Assembly (NCBI RefSeq): GCF_001428405.1
Contig: NZ_LMSL01000023.1
Span: forward strand, 86,956 to 150,955
Direction of reading: 5' to 3'
DNA: 64,000 bases
DNA from: Frateuria sp. Soil773
GTDB lineage: Bacteria > Pseudomonadota > Gammaproteobacteria > Xanthomonadales > Rhodanobacteraceae
Shown: positions 6,883 through 16,039 of the stretch, one piece after another
How positions within the stretch are numbered: position 1 is the stretch's first letter
Layout of the letters: the number at the start of each line of letters is the position of its first letter
Notes under the pieces: model-generated
What the model was told of the DNA's origin: nothing
The model's input: only the letters and a program-made list of their open reading frames with translations
Database searches by the model: none
Position numbers and translations under genes: made by a program

Positions 6883-8829
6883 CTAGAGTTCCCGCACCAC
6901 GCGAAAGCCGACGCGCCCGCTGCGCACGCGGCCTTCCGCTCCCTGCCGGTAGGCCGAGCGCACCTGGTCGGGCGAGCTGCCCCACGAGCCGCCGCGCACC
7001 ACGCGGACGCTGCAGCCGGGATTGATCCAGGCGCTGCCGTCGTGCGGCGCGCGCACGTAGTTGTCGTGCCAGCAATCGGCCACCCACTCCGAGACGTTGC
7101 CGTTGATGTCGTACAGGCCGAACGGATTGGCCGCGAAGCTCATCACCGGCGCCGGTCCCCAGTAGCCGTCGCGGTAGTTGCTGAAGGCGTTGCTCCAGCG
7201 CCGGCCGCTGGCCGAACGGTCGCCGGAGCCGGTCAGGTTCTCGACCCGGCTGGACGGCGTGCCGTTGCCCCACCAATAGCGGCTCTGCGTGCCGCCGCGC
7301 AGCGCGTACTCGAACTCCGCCTCGCTCGGCAGCCGGTAGCGCTTGCCAGTGCGCTTGCCGAGCCACTCCGCGTAGGCATTGGCATCGGCCCAGGAAACGT
7401 TCACCACCGGCAGCTTGTCGCCGGCCGGCTTGCCGGCGTAGTCGTCCTGCCAGGTGGCGCGCGGGTCGTCGCGCAAGGCGCCGCTGCGCTCGTCGTACAC
7501 GCTGGCGCCGCCCAGCCGGGTCGAATCGGGTACATAGCCGCTGGCGCGCACGAAGTCGCGGAACTGGCCCACGGTGACGGCGCTGCGCGCCATCGCGAAG
7601 CCCTTGGCGAGGGTCACCTGGTGCCGCGGGATCTCGGCGTCGCTGCGCCCGTCCTCGTCATCGGCCGCCCCCATCTGGAAACTGCCGGTGGGGATCACCA
7701 CCATCACCGGCGTCCGGCCGGGCAGGTCGACGAAACGGTCGCTGAAGGCCTGGCCCGGCTTGTAGCTCGCGTACAGCCGCGCATTGGTGAGGCGTTCCTC
7801 GAAATCGTCGAGGCCGGCCACGTCCGGGCTGATCGACTGCGCCTGCCCGGCCAGTTGCCGGGCCAGCTCCAGGTTGCCCGAGTCCAGCGCCGAGCGGGCC
7901 TGCGCGAGCACGCCGACCGCCCGCTGGTGACGGATGCCGACGACCCGTTCGCGCACGTCCTGCAGTTGCTGCGAACCGGGCCGGATCGCATCGGCGGCGG
8001 CCAGCGCACGGTCGGCGGCGGCAAAATCGTTCTGCGCGACCGCGGCCAGCGCGCGATCGAGCACCGCGCGCTGCACCTGGAAGATGCCCTGCTCGGCCAT
8101 CGCGTTGGCCGGGTCCAGTTGCTGCACCTGGCGGTAAAGGTCGAGCGCGCTGCCGCCCTGCGGCTGGTCGACCTTGCCCTGCTGCAGCAGGCTCGCCGCC
8201 TGCGCGAGCATCGGCCGCACCTTGGTCAGGGTCTTCAGGCTGGCCGCCAGTTGCTCCACGTCGTCGGCCGCGTCCGGCAGCGAACGCAGCGCATCGAGCA
8301 GGTCCTGCGCGGATTCGGCGTCGCCCACCGCGATGTCCTGGCCGATCTGCGCCACCAGCCTCGCATGCACCTCGTACAGTCCCTTGGCGGCGGCGCGGCT
8401 GTCCGGCTTGTCCTTCAGCGCCCGCATGTAAAGCGCGGCCGCGCTGTCCTTGTCGCCGGTGAGCTGGCCGGCGTGCAGCGCCTTGGCGGCCTGCTGAAGC
8501 AATGCCTGCACTTCGGGCGTATCCGCGCTCAACTGCTCGGGCAGTTGCTGCTCGCGCTTGCTCATCCGCGCGGCGATCACCTCGGTCGGCGCCAGTGTCA
8601 GCGGCGGGCCCGCGTCCTGCTCGTTGTCCGCCTGCGCACGGGCCGCCGGCGCGCCGAACGAGGATGCCGGCGCGGTTCCCATCGACATCGACCGGCGCGG
8701 CGCCATGGTCGCCGGGTCCACATGGAAGACCCGCGGGAAAAAGTGATAGACCAAGGCGCAGCCAAGCACGATCACCCCCAAGGCACCGCCCAGGGCGCGC
8801 TGACGGCGGATGGTCTCGTTGCTCGGCAT
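6883..8829 (-). CDS. Membrane-anchored SUMF1-domain protein with helical repeat region
   Basis: A 648-residue protein. One N-terminal membrane helix (about 12-30, LGGALGVIVLGCALVYHFF) is followed by an Ala/Leu/Gln-rich helical region that looks TPR-like (about 80-355). A C-terminal formylglycine-generating-enzyme-type domain runs from about 365 to 648 (IPTGSFQMG, VSWADANAYAEWL, YRLPSEAEFEYA, GNVSEWVADC, RVVRGGSW). After RGGSW the sequence reads GSSPDQVR, so the two catalytic cysteines of true FGE are missing. It is therefore probably a binding or structural SUMF1 protein, as in type VI secretion or kinase-linked systems, with a periplasmic C-terminus. Confidence 0.8.
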   Translation of the reverse strand: MPSNETIRRQRALGGALGVIVLGCALVYHFFPRVFHVDPATMAPRRSMSMGTAPASSFGAPAARAQADNEQDAGPPLTLAPTEVIAARMSKREQQLPEQLSADTPEVQALLQQAAKALHAGQLTGDKDSAAALYMRALKDKPDSRAAAKGLYEVHARLVAQIGQDIAVGDAESAQDLLDALRSLPDAADDVEQLAASLKTLTKVRPMLAQAASLLQQGKVDQPQGGSALDLYRQVQQLDPANAMAEQGIFQVQRAVLDRALAAVAQNDFAAADRALAAADAIRPGSQQLQDVRERVVGIRHQRAVGVLAQARSALDSGNLELARQLAGQAQSISPDVAGLDDFEERLTNARLYASYKPGQAFSDRFVDLPGRTPVMVVIPTGSFQMGAADDEDGRSDAEIPRHQVTLAKGFAMARSAVTVGQFRDFVRASGYVPDSTRLGGASVYDERSGALRDDPRATWQDDYAGKPAGDKLPVVNVSWADANAYAEWLGKRTGKRYRLPSEAEFEYALRGGTQSRYWWGNGTPSSRVENLTGSGDRSASGRRWSNAFSNYRDGYWGPAPVMSFAANPFGLYDINGNVSEWVADCWHDNYVRAPHDGSAWINPGCSVRVVRGGSWGSSPDQVRSAYRQGAEGRVRSGRVGFRVVREL

Positions 8830-8933
8830 GGTTGGGCGTCCTGCGGCCTGTTATCGTGCGCCGCTCACCATAGGCACAAACCGATGACAGGGCAATCGAC
8901 ACGCCGGTGCCCGGTCAGCTTCGAGGAAACCGC

Positions 8934-10052
8934 ATGTCCCTGTTACCCGCCAGCCCCAGCGCCGCATGGATCGACCAGCGCGACGCGCTCGATGCGTGGC
9001 TGGCCGAACTGCCCGCCGACGCGGCGGTCGGCCTCGATACCGAGTTCATGCGCCGCAATACGTTCTACCCGCAACTGGCCCTGCTGCAGTTGGGCTGGAA
9101 CGGTCGCTATGCGCTGGTCGATCCGCTGGCGTTCGGGATCGGCGACGCGCTGCGTCCCGCGATCGGCGAAGGCACCGCCGTCACCGTGATGCACAGCGCC
9201 AGCGAAGACCTGGAAACGCTGGCGCCATGGCTGCCCGGCGGGCCGCGCACCCTGTTCGACACGCAGATCGCCGCCGCCTTCGTCGGCATGGGCCTGGGCA
9301 TCAGCTACCGCGCCCTGGTGGCCGAGCTGGCCGGCGCCGAGCTGGACAAGGGCGAGACGCGCTCGGACTGGATGCAGCGTCCGCTCACCGAATCCCAGCG
9401 CAGCTATGCCACGCTCGACGTGGTCTATCTCGAACCGATCCACGAGCAGTTGGCCGAGCGGCTGCGGCAGCGCGACCGCAGCGCATGGCATGCCGAGGAC
9501 TGCGAGCGGCTGAAGCGGCGCGCCAGCCACCGCGAAGGCGACCCGCAGCCGCAGCGCGCCCTCCGCGGCGCGGCGGAATGGCCCCGGGCGCAGCAGGCCC
9601 TGCTGCGCCGCATCCTGCTGTGGCGCGACCGCGCGGCGCGCACGCTCGACCGCCCGCGCCCCTGGCTGCTCGAAGACGCCCTGGCGATGAGCCTCGCCCA
9701 GCAGCGCCCCGCCGGCCTCGCCGAGCTGGACCAGCGCACGCGCGGCCAGCGCGCCCTGCGCTCGCCCCAGCGTGCGGAACTGTTCGAGCTGCTGCTGCCC
9801 GCCGTGGACGCCGACGAGATCGACGCCACCGCCTCGATCCCGGCGCATCCGCAGGGCGAGGCCAAGAAGGCCCTGGCCGCCATGAAGGACAGCGTCGACC
9901 GGCTCGCGACGGAGCTGGACCTGCCCCCCGGACTGCTCTGCCCGCGCAAGGTGCTGGAAGAATACGTCGCCACCGCGGACTGGCCCGAATTCCTCGAAGG
10001 ATGGCGCACCCCGCTGCTACAGCCGCGGCTCGCCGGGTTGCTTCCCGGCTGA
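8934..10052 (+). CDS. rnd: Ribonuclease D
   Basis: A 372-residue DEDDy 3'-5' exoribonuclease that trims tRNA precursors. The exonuclease core shows GLDTEFM (about 33-39), the second Asp in SASEDLETL (about 86-94), and the third motif with Tyr and Asp in YATLDVVYL (about 155-163). HRDC-like helical domains follow in the C-terminal half (about 210-290 and 295-370). The start at 8934 has GAGGAAACCGC upstream. It stands divergent from the SUMF1 gene and directly upstream of a tRNA-Ala gene whose product is a natural substrate. Confidence 0.92.
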   Translation: MSLLPASPSAAWIDQRDALDAWLAELPADAAVGLDTEFMRRNTFYPQLALLQLGWNGRYALVDPLAFGIGDALRPAIGEGTAVTVMHSASEDLETLAPWLPGGPRTLFDTQIAAAFVGMGLGISYRALVAELAGAELDKGETRSDWMQRPLTESQRSYATLDVVYLEPIHEQLAERLRQRDRSAWHAEDCERLKRRASHREGDPQPQRALRGAAEWPRAQQALLRRILLWRDRAARTLDRPRPWLLEDALAMSLAQQRPAGLAELDQRTRGQRALRSPQRAELFELLLPAVDADEIDATASIPAHPQGEAKKALAAMKDSVDRLATELDLPPGLLCPRKVLEEYVATADWPEFLEGWRTPLLQPRLAGLLPG

Positions 10053-10105
10053 TCGAAAGGTCTTGGCGAAAGCCTTGCCACGCTGCTAACATGCGCGGCT
10101 CGTGT

Positions 10106-10181
<76 letters not shown>

Positions 10182-10198
10182 ATCCTTCCAGACAAAAG

Positions 10199-10230
10199 AG
10201 CCCCGGAAACGAATGTTTCCGGGGCTTTTT
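10199..10230 (+). terminator. Terminator of tRNA-Ala gene
   Basis: AGCCCCGGAAAC, loop GAAT, GTTTCCGGGGCT, then TTTT. It sits 17 bases after the tRNA CCA end. It could also serve the convergent sugar dehydrogenase gene. Confidence 0.85.
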
Positions 10231-10297
10231 CGTTGCTGGGCGCCCTGCTCCGCCTCCAGTCACGCGGAAGCCGGAGAAAGGCGCCCGCCGCGGCTTG

Positions 10298-11605
10298 TCA
10301 CTCCTTCGTGACCCGCCATACCGCGTTGCCGACGTCGTCCGCGATCAGCAGGGCTCCGCTCTTGTCCAGCGCCAGCCCCACCGGCGCCCCGTGGAGCCGC
10401 GATTCGTCCTTGGAGTAGAACCCGCTCACGACCGTTTCCGGCCGGCCGACGGGCTTGCCGTCCTCGAAACGGACGAACACGACCTCGTAGCCGCTCAGCG
10501 GCGAGCGATCCCAACTGCCGTGCTCGCTGATGAAGGCGCCGTTCGCGTACTTCGCCGCGAGCCCGTCGCCGTGCACGATCAGGAACCCCAGCGGGGCGAC
10601 GTGCGAACCGATGGCGTAGTCGGGGACGATGGCCTTGGCCACCAGGTCGGGCCGTTGCGGCATGGCGCGGCGGTCCACGTGTTGCCCGTAGTAGCTGTAG
10701 GGCCAGCCATAGAACGCGCCTTCCTTCACGGAAGTCAGGTAGTCCGGCACCAGGTCGGCGCCGATCTCGTCCCGCTCGTTGACGATCGTCCAGAGCTTGC
10801 CGGTCTGCGCATCCCACTGCACCCCGGTGGGGTTGCGCAGGCCCGAGGCATAGATGCGGCTGGCGCCGGTGGCGACGTCGACCTCCAGGATGTTCGCGCG
10901 CCGGTATTCCACTTCCAGCCCATGCTCGCCGATGTTGCTGTTGGAGCCGACGCCCACGTACAGCCTGGTGCCGTCCGGGTTCGCGGCGAGCGACTTGGTC
11001 CAGTGGTGTTGGATCGTGTCCGGCAGGTCGGCGAACATCGTGCCGGGTGCGGCGATCCGCGTTTCCCCGGGCACATAGGGATACTTCACGATGGCATCGG
11101 TGTTGGCGACGTAGAGCGAGTCGCCGATCAGTTGCACGCCGAACGGCGAGTTGAGGTGCTCCAGGAAAACGTGCGGCGTCCATTTCCCGGTCGCCGGGTC
11201 CGGACGCAGCAGCGTGATACGGTTGCCGCCTTTGCTGGCCTTGCCCGATCGCCCCTTCACATACCCCGCGATCAACGCCTTGGGCGTCTCCACGTGCTCG
11301 ATACCGGGGCTGTTGGATTCCACCACCAGCACGTCGCCATTGGGCAGGGCGAACACTTGCCGCGGGTGTTTCAGGTCGCCGGCGATCTTCTCGATCTTCA
11401 GGCCGGGCGCCACCGTGGGCGTCTGCCCTTCCGCCCATCCCTGGTAACGGGGCACCTGCATGGGCGGGACGAGGAAATTGCGGGCACCCGGCAGCGGCGG
11501 ATTGGCGCCCGACTGCTGTGCGGCATCGTACGAAGCGCGGCCGCTGCATCCCGCGAGAACGGCTGCGGCCAACACCCATACGCTGCGATACGCGTGCTTA
11601 TTCAC
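10298..11605 (-). CDS. Glucose/sorbosone dehydrogenase-type lipoprotein
   Basis: A 435-residue protein. The lipoprotein signal (AAAVLAGCSG) is followed by a beta-propeller of the PQQ-dependent sugar (sorbosone) dehydrogenase type. Typical elements are LKHPRQVFALPNGDVLVVES, PFGVQLIGDSLYVANTDA, RIYASGLRNPTGVQWD, VNERDEIGADLVPDYLTSVKEGAFYGWPYSYYG and FISEHGSWDRSPLSGYEVVFV. It is probably a periplasmic or outer-membrane-anchored oxidoreductase acting on sugars or aldehydes; the substrate is unknown. Its start overlaps the stop of the DUF2231 gene upstream by 8 bp, so the two form an operon and the DUF2231 protein may be its membrane partner. Confidence 0.85.
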   Translation of the reverse strand: MNKHAYRSVWVLAAAVLAGCSGRASYDAAQQSGANPPLPGARNFLVPPMQVPRYQGWAEGQTPTVAPGLKIEKIAGDLKHPRQVFALPNGDVLVVESNSPGIEHVETPKALIAGYVKGRSGKASKGGNRITLLRPDPATGKWTPHVFLEHLNSPFGVQLIGDSLYVANTDAIVKYPYVPGETRIAAPGTMFADLPDTIQHHWTKSLAANPDGTRLYVGVGSNSNIGEHGLEVEYRRANILEVDVATGASRIYASGLRNPTGVQWDAQTGKLWTIVNERDEIGADLVPDYLTSVKEGAFYGWPYSYYGQHVDRRAMPQRPDLVAKAIVPDYAIGSHVAPLGFLIVHGDGLAAKYANGAFISEHGSWDRSPLSGYEVVFVRFEDGKPVGRPETVVSGFYSKDESRLHGAPVGLALDKSGALLIADDVGNAVWRVTKE

Positions 11606-12038
11606 GGTCCAGACCTCCCCGCTTGCCGGTCACGGCCATTGCGACCTGGCCGATCGAAAGAAGGATGACCGTGCAGGCCGAGAGCCAGACGCCGGCCGGC
11701 ACCACCGCGTAAGCATCCCGGCTGTGCACGAACGCATTGACGATGGCCACGACGATCGCCACGAGGTAGAGCCAGAAGCCCGCCTTGTCGGCCGACGTCG
11801 CACGGACCCTGGCGGTGATCCATACCCGCGCCAGATTGATCAGGCGCGGCACGATCGCCAGCACCAGGCCGAAGGCATTGAGCCACGCCGCACCGTTGTT
11901 CCACTGGACGTCGGCCGTGCGGGCGTAGAGGATGTCGAAGATCAGCGCGGCGACGAAGAATCCGAACGGCAGCGGATTCAACAGGCCATAGACGGCATCG
12001 ACGAAGACCGAGCCGCGTGGACGAGGAAGGGCGTTCAT
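11598..12038 (-). CDS. DUF2231 family membrane protein
   Basis: A 146-residue protein with four predicted membrane helices: about 18-38 (LNPLPFGFFVAALIFDILY), 50-70, 85-108 and 115-138. The DUF2231 pattern is visible as LNPLPFGFF, then a membrane helix, then R at the loop. Some family members are thought to pass electrons or bind heme, but the role is not established. It is translationally coupled to the downstream sorbosone-dehydrogenase-type lipoprotein. Confidence 0.8.
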   Translation of the reverse strand: MNALPRPRGSVFVDAVYGLLNPLPFGFFVAALIFDILYARTADVQWNNGAAWLNAFGLVLAIVPRLINLARVWITARVRATSADKAGFWLYLVAIVVAIVNAFVHSRDAYAVVPAGVWLSACTVILLSIGQVAMAVTGKRGGLDRE

Positions 12039-12676
12039 GGCGTTTTCTCGCGCGAGGAGGCGGTGGTGTCTGCCGGGTCGCTCCCGGCGATGTTCGTACG
12101 TAGCCCCGGGACCATGCCGGCCCGGGAATGGAGCACCTTCGCCTAGCGTTCTTCGTATCTTGTCAACGGCGTGTCAATTCATCCGGGGACGGCGGCCGTG
12201 TCGACCGTCGCTCTGCTCGCATGCCGGGTGGCGGGATGCCCGGACGCTCAACGGCAGCAGCGATTGGCGCCATATCCGTGCGCCGCGCATGGCCGGGCCG
12301 CTCCACCGGCCGCTCCCCACCGGCGTCGGCTGCGTCGATGGACACGACGGCATCGTGTAGTCGCGTCTGCATGCCGGCCAGCGGATGGAAGAGTGCGGGC
12401 ATCGCATGCAGTCGTCCGGCGAGCGAACCCACGCGCTCATACGAACTCCCGAGCGGATGGCGACGCACCTGAGCGACCGGTGCATACCTGGTCGCCCTGC
12501 GCGATCTCGCGACGATGGCACGGGTCACGCAAGCATGGTCGAGTCCAACGCGCATATCCCGCACGGATTTCGAGGCAGCGCGGTCGTCCGGCGATCATTG
12601 CCGGATGACGGAAATTTCACCCGCCGGAGTCTATTGAGGGTTGCTCCACTGCTAGCCATCCCCAGGAGAGCAAGCC
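12039..12676. other. 638 bp without a supported gene, upstream of katE
   Basis: Frames longer than 100 codons exist on both strands, but they lack ribosome binding sites, overlap one another and have atypical composition. The last 70 bases hold the katE leader, with CAGGAGAGCAAGCC before the start. No repeats or hairpins stand out. The katE promoter and regulator sites should lie here but were not identified with confidence. Confidence 0.5.
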
Positions 12677-14770
12677 ATGGCTCAGCCCACCAAGCGCCGC
12701 CCGGACACCTCCCGCAACGCCACCGCCGACCGCAGAGGCAATGGCGACGAACTGCACCAGCAGTCGGGCGGCAAACATCCGCCGCTGACCACCAACCAGG
12801 GCATTCCGGTTGCCGACAACCAGAACTCGCTGCGGCCGACGCCGCGCGGCCCCACGCTGCTGGAGGACTTCATCCTCCGCGAGAAGATCACCCACTTCGA
12901 CCACGAGCGAATCCCGGAACGCATCGTGCACGCGCGTGGTTCGGCGGCGCACGGCTATTTCGAACTGACCAAGTCGCTGAAGAAGTACACCACCGCCAAG
13001 CTGCTCACCGAGGTCGGCGAACGCACCCCGCTGTTCACCCGCTTCTCCACCGTGGCCGGCGGCGCCGGCTCCATCGACACGCCGCGCGACGTGCGCGGCT
13101 TCGCGGTGAAGTTCTATACCAAGGAAGGCAACTGGGACCTGGTCGGCAACAACATCCCGGTGTTCTTCATCCAGGACGCGATCAAGTTCCCCGACCTCGT
13201 GCATGCGGTGAAGATGGAGCCCGACCGCGGTTTCCCGCAGGCTGCCTCGGCGCACGACACCTTCTGGGACTTCATCTCGCTCACCCCCGAATCGATGCAC
13301 ATGATCATGTGGGCGATGAGCGACCGTGCGATCCCGCGTTCGCTGCGCATGATCGAAGGCTTCGGCATCCACAGCTTCCGCCTCGTCAACGCCAAGGGCG
13401 AATCGACCTTCGCCAAGTTCCACTGGCGCCCGAAGCTCGGCCTCCAGTCCACGGTGTGGGACGAGGCGGTGAAGCTCGCCGGCGCCGATCCGGACTTCCA
13501 CCGCCGCGACCTGTTCGAGGCGATCCAGCGCAGCGACCATCCGGAGTGGGAATTCGGCGTGCAGCTTTTCACCGAGGAGGACGCGGCGAAGTTCCCGTTC
13601 GACCATCTCGACGCCACCAAGCTCATTCCCGAGGAACTCGTGCCGCTGCAGATCGTCGGCCGCATGGTGCTCGACCGCTGGCCGGACAACTTCTTCGCCG
13701 AGACGGAGCAGGTGGCGTTCTGCCCCGCCAACATCGTTCCCGGCATCGACTTCAGCAACGACCCGTTGCTGCAGGGCCGCCTGTTTTCCTACCTCGACAC
13801 CCAGCTCCTGCGCCTCGGCGGGCCGAACTTCCACCAGATCCCGATCAACGCGCCCAAGTGCCCGTTCGCCAACCTGCAGCGCGACGGCCACATGCAGATG
13901 CACGTGCCCAAGGGCCGCGTGAACTACGACCCCAGCTCGCTGCAGGCGGACAGCCCGCGCGAGACGCCCGACGGCTTCCGCACCTTCGCCCAGCCGGCCG
14001 ACGACGGCAGCAAGGGCCGCATCCGCGCCGAGAGCTTCGCCGACCACTACAGCCAGGCGCGGCAGTTCTACCGCAGCCAGACCGCGCCCGAGCAGGCGCA
14101 CATCGCCTCGGCGCTGGTGTTCGAACTGTCCAAGGTGGAAGCCCTGCATGTGCGCGAAGCCGTGGTCGGCCACCTGCGCCACATCGATGCCGACCTTGCC
14201 AAGCGCGTCGCCGACGGACTGGCGCTGGACGCCCTCCCTCCCGCACCGCCGGCCGCGGTGAAGCCGCAGGATCGCCCGCCCTCGCCCGCACTGCAGATCA
14301 TCGGCAAGATGAAGGCCACGCTGGAAGGGCGACAGGTCGGCATTCTGGTCGACCACGGCTCCGACGCCGCCACGGTAAAGGCCCTGCGCAAGGCCGCCGA
14401 AGACGCCGGGGCCGGCGTCAGGATCGTCGCGCCCAAGGTCGGCGGGGCCAAGCTGAGCGATGGCCGCAAGCTGGCCGCGGACGGCCAGCTCGCCGGCACG
14501 CCATCGATCGTCTTCGACGCCGTCGCCGTGGTGCTGTCGGCGGCCGCGGGCAAGGCGCTGGCAAAGGAAGCGGCCGCGGTGGACTGGGTCCGTGACGCCT
14601 TCGGCCACCTCAAGGCCATCGCCTTCGACAGCGGCGCGGAACCGCTGCTGCAGGCCGGAGGCATCGCCAAGGACGCGGGCGTGGTCCAGGCCGCGGACAC
14701 CAAGGGCTTCATCAAGGCGGCGAAGACGAGGCAATGGGCGCGCGAGCCAAAGCTCCGCACGCTCGCCTGA
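12677..14770 (+). CDS. katE: Large-subunit catalase HPII
   Basis: A 697-residue protein, the length of clade 2 catalases. It converts hydrogen peroxide to water and oxygen with a heme. The distal His is in [13 protein letters not shown] (about 88-100) and the distal Asn in [18 protein letters not shown]. The proximal Tyr lies in [22 protein letters not shown] (about 370-391). The extra C-terminal domain (about 540-697) is a class I amidotransferase/DJ-1-like fold typical of HPII ([24 protein letters not shown]). CAGGAGAGCAAGCC precedes the ATG. A very strong inverted repeat lies 80 bases downstream. Confidence 0.95.
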   Translation: MAQPTKRRPDTSRNATADRRGNGDELHQQSGGKHPPLTTNQGIPVADNQNSLRPTPRGPTLLEDFILREKITHFDHERIPERIVHARGSAAHGYFELTKSLKKYTTAKLLTEVGERTPLFTRFSTVAGGAGSIDTPRDVRGFAVKFYTKEGNWDLVGNNIPVFFIQDAIKFPDLVHAVKMEPDRGFPQAASAHDTFWDFISLTPESMHMIMWAMSDRAIPRSLRMIEGFGIHSFRLVNAKGESTFAKFHWRPKLGLQSTVWDEAVKLAGADPDFHRRDLFEAIQRSDHPEWEFGVQLFTEEDAAKFPFDHLDATKLIPEELVPLQIVGRMVLDRWPDNFFAETEQVAFCPANIVPGIDFSNDPLLQGRLFSYLDTQLLRLGGPNFHQIPINAPKCPFANLQRDGHMQMHVPKGRVNYDPSSLQADSPRETPDGFRTFAQPADDGSKGRIRAESFADHYSQARQFYRSQTAPEQAHIASALVFELSKVEALHVREAVVGHLRHIDADLAKRVADGLALDALPPAPPAAVKPQDRPPSPALQIIGKMKATLEGRQVGILVDHGSDAATVKALRKAAEDAGAGVRIVAPKVGGAKLSDGRKLAADGQLAGTPSIVFDAVAVVLSAAAGKALAKEAAAVDWVRDAFGHLKAIAFDSGAEPLLQAGGIAKDAGVVQAADTKGFIKAAKTRQWAREPKLRTLA

Positions 14771-14849
14771 CCAACCGCGGCACGCGCTGCCGCCGTCAAC
14801 GGCGGGCAAGCCGCTGCGACCTCCGAGCGGACTGGCGGGTGGCCCGAAC

Positions 14850-14895
14850 GCGGCGAACGGCAGGCCAGGTCGACCCTTGGCCTGCCGTTCGCCGC
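14850..14895. repeat. 18 bp perfect inverted repeat after katE
   Basis: GCGGCGAACGGCAGGCCA at 14850-14867 and its exact complement at 14878-14895 enclose a 10-base loop. There is no T-run, so it is not a classic intrinsic terminator, but it would stabilise the katE mRNA end or stop transcription by another route. The 14771-15079 gap holds nothing else recognisable. Confidence 0.7.
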
Positions 14896-15079
14896 AACGC
14901 CGCGGATACGGGCTCCTCACAACTGCTGGGCGACTGGTGCAGTCGTCGCTTCAAATGCGACGTCGCAAGAGCCCCTGCTTCCCGCTTGACGCGCCGACCC
15001 GGCATCGAAAGCCCTTGCCGGCGCCCGACCCAGGTCGGCCCACGAAGCGGCCTGGCCCGAGTGGATTGTCAGGCGCCGC

Positions 15080-15661
15080 TCATTGGTCCCCGAGCGGGTA
15101 GAAATCCTCGGCCACTTCTATTTCCTGCATCTTGTCGTCCTTGAACTTGAGCACATAGGTCGCCCCCCAGAGTTTTTCAGGGTGGTCGAGGACCTGGAAG
15201 GTTTCCCTCTTGAGGGGGTCCATATCGATGAGCTCTCGCGCCTGCGCAAGCGACACCCAGCGGCGCTCGGCGGGGCCGGCCTGATCCTTCTCCGTTTGCC
15301 TGACGGTTCCGGACTTGAGATGGGCCACGTAATGCTGGCGGAACGAGGCGCCCTTGTGATCCGGAAGTCCATCGAAAATGTACAGATAAATCGCCGCCAA
15401 TCTGGGCTGCGTGATCGACACTCCCATTTTTTCGGCGAGGTCGTCGAGCGCGGCAAGCGTAGAAACCTCACGATTGGATCTGAGGGAGGGAGTCATCCAG
15501 CCCGCAGGATGCTTCTCGAGGAGGATTTCGTTCTTGTCGTTCAGCAGGATCAACCTCTGGATCGTATAGTTGTCGTAGCTCCTGGGCTGGTCCGCGGCCC
15601 GCCCCGCGACAGGGAGCAGCACGGCAAGCACCCACATGACGATGCAGGCAATCGCTTTCAT
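15080..15661 (-). CDS. Exported NUDIX-fold protein with altered Nudix box
   Basis: A 193-residue protein. AGGAGG lies six bases before the ATG at 15661. A signal peptide (KAIACIVMWVLAVLLPVAGRAA) is followed by a NUDIX-like fold (IQRLILLNDKNEILLEKHPAGWMTP). The Nudix box can be aligned over residues 59-81 with Glu65, Asp73, Asp74, Glu77 and Gly80. The canonical REUxEE is changed to DDLAEK, so metal-dependent hydrolysis is doubtful. Export to the periplasm is unusual for Nudix proteins. It may bind a nucleotide-like or other ligand. It is convergent with katE and no operon partner is seen. Confidence 0.7.
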   Translation of the reverse strand: MKAIACIVMWVLAVLLPVAGRAADQPRSYDNYTIQRLILLNDKNEILLEKHPAGWMTPSLRSNREVSTLAALDDLAEKMGVSITQPRLAAIYLYIFDGLPDHKGASFRQHYVAHLKSGTVRQTEKDQAGPAERRWVSLAQARELIDMDPLKRETFQVLDHPEKLWGATYVLKFKDDKMQEIEVAEDFYPLGDQ

Positions 15662-16039
15662 CGAGAACCTCCTGAAGCGGTCGGACTGGCACATGACTCT
15701 GGAACCGAGCCGCTCCTCGCAACAGGCTCGGCTTGAACGATCGAACGGCATGGCGCGAGAGGAATCCGCCATGCATGCTACGCCGAAAACGGCGAGAGCC
15801 GTTCACCGGCAGGGCGCCAGCGACCAAGGCGAATCTCCCGACCGACAAGTTCGCCATGCGGGCGGCCAGCGATCCCGAGACCGACGCATGCGGTGACCGG
15901 GACAAGGCCGATGACCCATTGCCATCACGCAGCCTGAAGCATCCTTCTCCCGGTCTTTTATGGCCGTCGCCCACGCCGCAGGAAGCTTGCACCGGCTTCG
16001 GGGATAATCGCGCCTCCCCTCCATCGACCGCCATACCGC
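15662..16039. other. 378 bp gap between divergent genes
   Basis: The Nudix-like gene (minus) and the kinase gene (plus) diverge here. Several long open frames cross the gap, but none has a start signal or sensible composition. Promoters for both genes are expected. No repeats were noticed. Confidence 0.4.

Noticed and set aside
6883..8829. Call as sulfatase-modifying formylglycine-generating enzyme
   Set aside because: Catalytic cysteines after RGGSW are absent and no sulfatase gene is nearby.
12163..12564. 133-codon minus-strand frame upstream of katE, with overlapping plus-strand frames
   Set aside because: No ribosome binding site, low-complexity Arg/Pro/Ala composition and long overlapping frames on the other strand, as expected by chance at high GC.
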